Shown here: positions 10,837 to 15,836 of the stretch, in pieces
How positions within the stretch are numbered: position 1 is the first letter of the stretch
Layout: each line of letters begins with the position of its first letter
NCBI GenBank assembly: GCA_934675115.1
Contig: CAKUPH010000049.1
Span: 1-15,836 of the forward strand
DNA length: 15,836 nt
Reading direction: 5' to 3'
DNA from: an uncultured Oscillospiraceae bacterium
GTDB taxonomy: Bacteria; Bacillota; Clostridia; Oscillospirales; Oscillospiraceae
Program-made: the position numbers and the translations under genes
The notes under the pieces: model-generated
What the model saw: the letters and a program-made list of their open reading frames with translations, nothing else
Database searches by the model: none
What the model was told of the DNA's origin: nothing

Positions 10837-12057
10837 ATGAAAAAGAAACAGGTTATCGCCATGCTCATGGCCGGCGCCATGTGCTTCGGCCTGATGGCCG
10901 GCTGCTCCGGCAAGGACTCCGGCGCCAGCGACAACAACGGCACCCAGAGCGCAGCCCCCTCTGACGAGGTCGGGAACGACGCCCCCTCCGGCACCGCCGG
11001 CGGCACCTTCAAGCTGGGCCACATCGGTCCCCTGACCGGCGACGCCGCCATCTACGGCATTGCCACCAACAACGGCGCCCAGCTGGCTGTGGAGGAGATC
11101 AACGCCATGGGCGGCGATATTCAGTTCGAGCTGAAGAGCGAGGACGACGTGGCCACCGCCGATACCGCCGTCAATGCCTACAACTCCCTGAAGGACTGGG
11201 GCATGCAGGCCCTGATCGGCTGCACCACCACCGGCTCCGCCATCGCCGTGTCCGCTGAGGCCTATGCCGACCGGGTGTTTGCCATCACCCCCTCCGCCTC
11301 TTCCACCGATGTGACCGCGGGTAAGGATAACATGTTCCAGGTCTGCTTCACCGACCCCAACCAGGGCGTGGCTTCCGCCGACTACATGGCTGAGAAGATG
11401 GCCGACGCCAAGATCGCCGTCATCTACCGCAACGACGACGCTTACTCTCAGGGCATCCGCGACGCCTTCAAGGCCGAGGCCGAGGCCAAGGGCCTGAACA
11501 TCGTCAGCGAGGGCACCTTCACCAAGGACACCGACACCGACTTCTCCGTGCAGCTCACCGCCGCCCAGTCCGCCGGCGCTGACCTGATCTTCCTGCCCAT
11601 CTACTATGGGCCCGCCTCCGTCATCTTCAATCAGGCCAACGCCATGGGCTACGCCCCCACCTTCTTCGGCGTGGATGGCATGGACGGCATCCTGACGCTG
11701 GAGGGCTTCAACACCGAGCTGGCCGAGGGCGTCATGCTGCTGACCCCCTTCTCCGCCTCTTCCGACGATGAGGCCACTCAGGCCTTCGTGACCGCTTACG
11801 TCGACAAGTTCGGCGAGACCCCCAACCAGTTCGCCGCTGACGCCTACGACGCCGTGTACGCCGTGTACGAGGCCATCAAGGTTTCCGGCGTCACCGCCGA
11901 CATGTCCACCGCAGACATCTGCGAGGCCCTCGTGGCCGCCATGCCCACCGTCACCCTGAACGGCCTGACCGGCACCCTGAGCTGGTCTGCCAACGGCGAG
12001 GTGTCCAAGGCTCCCGCCGCTTATATTATCGAGGGCGGCAAGTACGTTGTCTCCTGA
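10837..12057 (+). CDS. livK: Branched-chain-amino-acid-type ABC transporter, substrate-binding lipoprotein
   Basis: The 406-aa protein has a lipoprotein signal (MKKKQVIAMLMAGAM then a Leu-Met-Ala-Gly-Cys lipobox, Cys23), so it is anchored on the outside of the membrane. A Gly/Ser/Asp linker (24-50) is followed by a Peripla_BP_6 domain with the family opening LGHIGPLTGDAAIYGIATNN and VEEINAMGG. Length is as expected for LivJ/LivK types with linker. It captures leucine, isoleucine or valine in characterised relatives, but the same family includes binding proteins for other amino acids, amides and urea; no urease or amidase genes are nearby to suggest those. AGGAGG is 9 nt from ATG. The gene is first in the operon and is followed by two terminator hairpins, so it may be expressed more than the permease genes. 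Confidence 0.93.
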   Translation: MKKKQVIAMLMAGAMCFGLMAGCSGKDSGASDNNGTQSAAPSDEVGNDAPSGTAGGTFKLGHIGPLTGDAAIYGIATNNGAQLAVEEINAMGGDIQFELKSEDDVATADTAVNAYNSLKDWGMQALIGCTTTGSAIAVSAEAYADRVFAITPSASSTDVTAGKDNMFQVCFTDPNQGVASADYMAEKMADAKIAVIYRNDDAYSQGIRDAFKAEAEAKGLNIVSEGTFTKDTDTDFSVQLTAAQSAGADLIFLPIYYGPASVIFNQANAMGYAPTFFGVDGMDGILTLEGFNTELAEGVMLLTPFSASSDDEATQAFVTAYVDKFGETPNQFAADAYDAVYAVYEAIKVSGVTADMSTADICEALVAAMPTVTLNGLTGTLSWSANGEVSKAPAAYIIEGGKYVVS

Positions 12058-12106
12058 TCGCGCGGACTCTGACAGCATCCAATCGTAATAGGACCCAAGC
12101 AAGGCA

Positions 12107-12145
12107 GGCTGCCGGGAGCGCACTCCCGGCAGCCACCCTGTTTTT
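12107..12145 (+). terminator. Intra-operon terminator between livK and livH (first)
   Basis: A perfect 12-bp stem, GGCTGCCGGGAG (12107-12118) and CTCCCGGCAGCC (12123-12134), with a CGCA loop, followed by ACCCTGTTTTT. Outer CAGG/CCTG can extend it. It is about 50 nt past the livK stop and should cut most livK transcripts here. Confidence 0.85.
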
Positions 12146-12154
12146 CTGCGGAAG

Positions 12155-12174
12155 AAGCGCCGCGGGCGCTTTTA
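12155..12174 (+). terminator. Second, smaller hairpin with T-run between livK and livH
   Basis: AAGCGCC (12155-12161), loop GCG, GGCGCTT (12165-12171) then TTAC. It may back up the first terminator or affect translation of livH, whose start is 64 nt on. Confidence 0.5.
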
Positions 12175-12237
12175 CTGCGGAACAGGCAGAAAATGTCGAA
12201 AAATGAAGAGAGAAACAAGAGAAAAGAGGTGCCACAA

Positions 12238-13110
12238 GTGGAATTTCTGAATTACCTGATCAGCGGCATCAGTCTGGGCAGCGTGTACGCCATCATCGCT
12301 CTGGGCTACACCATGGTGTACGGCATCGCCAAGATGCTGAACTTCGCCCACGGCGACGTCATCATGGTGGGCGGCTACGTCTCCTTCTGCGCTATGCATT
12401 ATCTGGGCCTGCCCGGCTGGCTGGCCACCATTCTGGCCATGGTCGTGTGCACGGTGCTGGGCGTGGTCATCGAGGGGCTGGCCTACAAGCCCCTGCGGGA
12501 GGCCGGGAGCCTCGCGGTGCTGATCACCGCCATCGGCGTGAGCTACTTTCTCCAGAACGCGGCTCAGCTCATCTGGACCGCCGCCCCCAAGGTCTATCCC
12601 CCCGTGGTCACAGGCAACCTGAACGTGGGCGGGCTGTCCATCCCCTATGTGTCCCTGCTGACCATCGCGGCGTGCATCATCATCATGGTGGGCCTGACCA
12701 TCTTTACCAGCAAGAGCAAGATGGGCAAGGCCATGCGGGCCTGCTCCGAGGATAAGGGCGCGGCGCAGCTCATGGGCATCAACGTCAACCGCACCATTTC
12801 CATGACCTTCGCCATCGGCTCCGCGCTGGCGGCCATCGCGGGTGTGCTGCTGTGCTCGTCCTACACCTCCCTGATGCCCACCACCGGCTCCATGCCCGGC
12901 ATCAAGGCCTTTACCGCCGCCGTATTCGGCGGCATCGGCTCCATCCCCGGCGCGTTCCTCGGCGGTATCCTGCTGGGCATCATCGAGTCCATGGCCAAGG
13001 CATATATCTCCATGAACCTTGCCAACTCCATCGTATTCGCGGTACTGATCGTCATCCTGCTGGTGCGTCCGGCGGGCCTGCTGGGCAAGTACGTGCCCGA
13101 GAAAGTGTGA
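12238..13110 (+). CDS. livH: Branched-chain-amino-acid-type ABC transporter permease LivH
   Basis: The predicted protein is 290 aa. GTG 12238 is chosen because AAGAGGTG is 6 nt upstream and the resulting N-terminus (M)EFLNYLISGISLGSVYAII matches the LivH family start; an in-frame ATG at 12193 would add 15 charged residues. It is a polytopic membrane protein with about eight helices and the family features LGYTMVYGIAKMLNFAHGD near residue 24 and AVFGGIGSIPGAFLGG near 238. It pairs with LivM to form the channel. The next gene starts 10 nt after its stop. Confidence 0.93.
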   Translation: MEFLNYLISGISLGSVYAIIALGYTMVYGIAKMLNFAHGDVIMVGGYVSFCAMHYLGLPGWLATILAMVVCTVLGVVIEGLAYKPLREAGSLAVLITAIGVSYFLQNAAQLIWTAAPKVYPPVVTGNLNVGGLSIPYVSLLTIAACIIIMVGLTIFTSKSKMGKAMRACSEDKGAAQLMGINVNRTISMTFAIGSALAAIAGVLLCSSYTSLMPTTGSMPGIKAFTAAVFGGIGSIPGAFLGGILLGIIESMAKAYISMNLANSIVFAVLIVILLVRPAGLLGKYVPEKV

Positions 13111-13120
13111 GGTGGCCGGG

Positions 13121-14191
13121 ATGAAAGTGAGCAAACTGAAAAAGACCACCCGCATCGACTTCGCGACCTACATCGGCGTGACCGTCGTGTTCATCATCAT
13201 GTTCGCCCTCCAGAAGACCGGCGGCCTGAGCAACTCCGTGTCCGGCATGCTGATCCCCTGCTGCTGCTTCATCGTCATGGCGGTGTCCCTGAACCTGACA
13301 GTGGGCATTCTGGGCGAGCTGAGCCTCGGCCACGCGGGCTTTATGAGCGTGGGCGCCTTCTCCGGCGTCATCGCCGCCATGAGCCTTCAGGACGCCATCC
13401 CCTCCGGCACCGCCCGGCTCATCATCGCCATTGTGGTGGGCGCGGTGTTCGCCGCTATTGTGGGCTTTATCGTGGGCGTACCTGTGCTGCGGCTCCGGGG
13501 CGACTATCTGGCCATCGTGACGCTGGCCTTCGGCGAGATCATCAAGGAGCTTATCAACTGCCTGCTGGTGGGCCACGATGAGAACGGCCTGCACATGGCC
13601 TTCAACTTCAACGGCCAGATGAGCATCAGTGACCTGCACCTGACGGAAAACGGCGTGGCCATCATCAAGGGCGCCCAGGGCGCGGCGGGTACCGCCAAGC
13701 TGGCCACCTTTCCCATGGGCTTCGTGCTGGTGGTGGTGACGCTGGTCATCGTCCTCAATCTGGTGCGCAGCCGCACCGGCCGCGCCATCATGGCCATCCG
13801 GGACAACCGCATCGCGGCGGAGAGCGTGGGCATCAACATCACCAAATACAAGCTCATCGCCTTTGTCACCTCCGCGGCGCTGGCCGGAGCCGCCGGCGCG
13901 CTGTTCGGCCTGAACTACTCCTCCCTCCAGTCCTCCAAGTTCGATTTCAACACCTCCATTCTGGTGCTGGTGTACGTGGTGCTGGGCGGCCTCGGCAACA
14001 TCTGGGGCTCCATCATCGCGGCCACCGTGCTGTATATCCTGCCCGAGGCGCTGCGCGGCTTCTCCGATTACCGGATGCTGGTGTACGCCATCGTGCTGAT
14101 CCTGGTCATGCTGGCCACCAACAACGCGCAGCTCAAGAGCCTGCTGAGCCGCGCCATTCCCGGCAGAAAGGGGACTGAGGAAGATGGCTGA
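13121..14191 (+). CDS. livM: Branched-chain-amino-acid-type ABC transporter permease LivM
   Basis: The predicted protein is 356 aa. ATG 13121 follows GAGGTG by 6 nt; an in-frame GTG at 13112 lies within that site and is less likely. It is a second polytopic permease with the LivM markers MAVSLNLTVGILGELSLGHAG, PVLRLRGDYLAIVTLAFGEI and LGGLGNIWGSIIAA. Membrane helices fill most of the length except a soluble loop around residues 155-195. It forms the heterodimeric pore with LivH. Its last 8 bp overlap the start of livG, which fits translational coupling. Confidence 0.94.
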   Translation: MKVSKLKKTTRIDFATYIGVTVVFIIMFALQKTGGLSNSVSGMLIPCCCFIVMAVSLNLTVGILGELSLGHAGFMSVGAFSGVIAAMSLQDAIPSGTARLIIAIVVGAVFAAIVGFIVGVPVLRLRGDYLAIVTLAFGEIIKELINCLLVGHDENGLHMAFNFNGQMSISDLHLTENGVAIIKGAQGAAGTAKLATFPMGFVLVVVTLVIVLNLVRSRTGRAIMAIRDNRIAAESVGINITKYKLIAFVTSAALAGAAGALFGLNYSSLQSSKFDFNTSILVLVYVVLGGLGNIWGSIIAATVLYILPEALRGFSDYRMLVYAIVLILVMLATNNAQLKSLLSRAIPGRKGTEEDG

Positions 14192-15041
14192 GAAAAAGTT
14201 CAACTTTGAAAAGGGAAAGATGGTACCCGTCCCCAGCCACTCCATCATCCCGGAGCGCGACCTTGACAAGTCCCCGGTGCTGGAGTGCAGCCATCTGGGC
14301 ATCGACTTCGGCGGCCTGCGGGCGGTGGACGACTTCAACCTCACCATCGGCCGGACGGAGATCGCCGGACTCATCGGCCCCAACGGCGCGGGCAAGACCA
14401 CGGTGTTCAACCTGCTGACCAAGGTGTACCAGCCCACCCGGGGCACCATCCTGCTGGACGGCATGGACACCTCCGGCAAGACCACCGTCCAGATCAACCG
14501 CATGGGCATCGCCCGTACCTTCCAGAACATCCGGCTGTTCTCCAACCTGTCCGTGGAGGACAACGTGAAGATCGGCCTCCACAATCAGGAAAAGTATTCC
14601 GCCCTCACCGGCATCCTCCGCCTGCCCAACTACTGGAAGCAGGAGAAGGCCGCCCACGAGCGGGCGCTGGAGCTGCTGAGCATCTTCGACATGCAGGATC
14701 TGGCCAGCCATCAGGCGGGCTCCCTGCCCTACGGCGCCCAGCGCCGGCTGGAGATCGTCCGGGCGCTGGCAACCAATCCGTCCCTGCTGCTGCTGGACGA
14801 GCCGGCGGCGGGCATGAACCCCTCCGAGACGGCGGAGCTGATGGAGAACATCGTCAAGATCCGGGACACCTTCCAGATCGCCATCATGCTCATCGAGCAC
14901 GACATGAATCTGGTCATGGGCATCTGCGAGGGCATCTGCGTGCTGAACTTCGGTCAGGTCATCGCCAAGGGCACCGCCGAGGAGATCCAGGCCAACCCCG
15001 CGGTCATCGAGGCCTATCTGGGCAAGAAAAAGGAGGGCTGA
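14184..15041 (+). CDS. livG: Branched-chain-amino-acid-type ABC transporter ATPase LivG
   Basis: The 285-aa cytoplasmic ATPase powers the LivHM channel. Walker A GPNGAGKTT (65-73), Q-loop Gln114, signature LPYGAQRR (181-188; the LivG-typical form of LSGGQ), Walker B LLLLDEP (201-207) with catalytic Glu206, and switch His239 are all present. The C-terminal QANPAVIEAYLG helix is typical of LivG. About 30 residues (MAEKKFNFEKGKMVPVPSHS onward) precede the usual family start near residue 31, making it longer than E. coli LivG (255 aa). It overlaps livM by 8 bp and livF begins 2 nt after its stop. Confidence 0.95.
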   Translation: MAEKKFNFEKGKMVPVPSHSIIPERDLDKSPVLECSHLGIDFGGLRAVDDFNLTIGRTEIAGLIGPNGAGKTTVFNLLTKVYQPTRGTILLDGMDTSGKTTVQINRMGIARTFQNIRLFSNLSVEDNVKIGLHNQEKYSALTGILRLPNYWKQEKAAHERALELLSIFDMQDLASHQAGSLPYGAQRRLEIVRALATNPSLLLLDEPAAGMNPSETAELMENIVKIRDTFQIAIMLIEHDMNLVMGICEGICVLNFGQVIAKGTAEEIQANPAVIEAYLGKKKEG

Positions 15042-15043
15042 GC

Positions 15044-15745
15044 ATGCTGAAGGTCAACGACATCAACGTCTATTACGGCGCCATCCACGCCATCAAGGGC
15101 GTGTCCTTTGAGGTGCAGGACGGCGAGGTGGTCACCCTCATCGGCGCCAACGGCGCGGGCAAGTCCACCATTCTGAACACCGTGTCCGGCCTGCTCCACT
15201 CCAAGACCGGCTCCATCGAGTTTCTGGACAAGAGCCTTGCGGGCGTCCCTGCCCACAAGATCGTGGCCCAGGGCCTCGCCCACGTCCCCGAGGGACGGCG
15301 GGTGTTCCTCCAGATGACGGTGGAGGAAAACCTCGAAATGGGCGCGTATACCCAGCCCAATTCCACCATCGCCCCGGGCATCGAGCGGGTGTATGAGCAG
15401 TTTCCCCGCCTGAAGGAGCGCCGGAAGCAGATCGCGGGCACCCTGTCCGGCGGCGAGCAGCAGATGCTGGCCATGGGCCGGGCGCTCATGTCCAACCCCA
15501 AGCTGCTGATGCTGGACGAGCCGTCCATGGGTCTGGCCCCCCTGCTGGTGGAGCAGATCTTCGACATCATCCGTTCCCTCCACAAGGCGGGCACCACCAT
15601 CCTGCTGGTGGAGCAGAACGCCCAGATGGCCCTGTCGGTGGCCGACCGGGGCTACGTGCTGGAGACGGGCAAGATCGTCGCTACCGGAACCGGCGCGGAC
15701 CTGCTCAACGACGAGGCCGTGAAGAAGGCTTATCTTGGCGGTTAA
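15044..15745 (+). CDS. livF: Branched-chain-amino-acid-type ABC transporter ATPase LivF
   Basis: The 233-aa partner ATPase of LivG has normal family length. Walker A GANGAGKST (34-42), signature LSGGEQQ (134-140), Walker B LLMLDEP (154-160), and VEQN (189-192), where Gln replaces the switch His as is usual in LivF. The PEGRRVFLQMTVEENL segment is another LivF marker. AGGAGGG lies 7 nt before ATG within the end of livG. It closes the operon, with a terminator 16 nt after the stop. Confidence 0.95.
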   Translation: MLKVNDINVYYGAIHAIKGVSFEVQDGEVVTLIGANGAGKSTILNTVSGLLHSKTGSIEFLDKSLAGVPAHKIVAQGLAHVPEGRRVFLQMTVEENLEMGAYTQPNSTIAPGIERVYEQFPRLKERRKQIAGTLSGGEQQMLAMGRALMSNPKLLMLDEPSMGLAPLLVEQIFDIIRSLHKAGTTILLVEQNAQMALSVADRGYVLETGKIVATGTGADLLNDEAVKKAYLGG

Positions 15746-15760
15746 TCTGAAATAAACAGA

Positions 15761-15792
15761 AGCGCCGGTCACGGATGTGACCGGCGCTCTTT
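15761..15792 (+). terminator. Terminator of the liv operon
   Basis: A perfect 12-bp stem, AGCGCCGGTCAC (15761-15772) and GTGACCGGCGCT (15777-15788), with a GGAT loop, followed by CTTTGCG. The T-run is short. Nothing further is recognised to the window end at 15836. Confidence 0.8.
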
Positions 15793-15836
15793 GCGTTTGT
15801 ATGTAGTTTGAATTTCTTCCGGACGGCTCATTCCCC

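Noticed and set aside
10615..12123. Open frame (-) opposite livK, 502 codons
   Set aside because: Low-complexity Gly/Val/His translation and no ribosome site; livK is unmistakable.
13052..14584. Open frame (-) opposite livM and livG, 510 codons
   Set aside because: Shadow frame across two clear liv genes with no recognisable protein features.

Overview
The window looks like chromosome of a GC-rich, low-GC-phylum (Firmicutes/Bacillota) gut anaerobe, most likely of the Oscillospiraceae (Flavonifractor/Oscillibacter type). This is inference from the strong AGGAGG ribosome sites, sigma-A promoters of TTGACA-17-TATAAT type, clostridial-style tRNAs, a SpoIIQ-like sporulation peptidase, and gene content. 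No rRNA or species marker is present.

Region 1 (1 to about 3.2 kb) is the integrase end of an integrated mobile element, more AT-rich at its left edge. It holds two divergent XRE-type regulators (the left one cut by the window edge) with mirror-image operators, a small zinc-ribbon protein, and a tyrosine recombinase that carries an extra helix-turn-helix inside its core-binding domain. The recombinase is followed by a complete tRNA-Thr(CGU) and, 126 bp further on, by the 5' half of a second tRNA-Thr(CGU). That half gene is broken just after the anticodon loop but keeps a good promoter. The promoter could now drive the intact tRNA, which suggests a rescue of the interrupted host gene.

Region 2 (3.2 to 8.85 kb) is host accessory sequence: a MATE efflux pump (-), a large secretion-signal-less beta-helix protein (-) divergent from a PhlG/phloretin-hydrolase-like C-C hydrolase (+), a SpoIIQ-like M23 peptidase (-) whose ribosome site is buried in a perfect hairpin, and tRNA-Val(GAC) (-). 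A 19-bp bidirectional terminator separates the convergent hydrolase and peptidase genes.

Region 3 (8.85 to 10.6 kb) is a two-gene unit: an alpha/beta hydrolase and a short-chain dehydrogenase that resembles the EF-P 5-aminopentanone reductases (YmfI). Its promoter shares a 7-bp palindromic -35 box with the tRNA-Val promoter firing the other way.

Region 4 (10.6 to 15.8 kb) is a complete branched-chain-amino-acid-type ABC importer, livK-livH-livM-livG-livF, with a consensus promoter set inside a perfect 10-bp inverted repeat, a 180-nt leader, tandem terminators between livK and livH (probably making binding protein more abundant than the membrane parts), overlapping downstream genes, and a closing terminator.

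No CRISPR array, rRNA operon or complete insertion sequence was seen. No single wholly new multigene system is demonstrated. The best candidates for something undescribed are the tRNA-Thr disruption/replacement junction, the HTH-bearing integrase, and the divergent beta-helix/PhlG-like pair.
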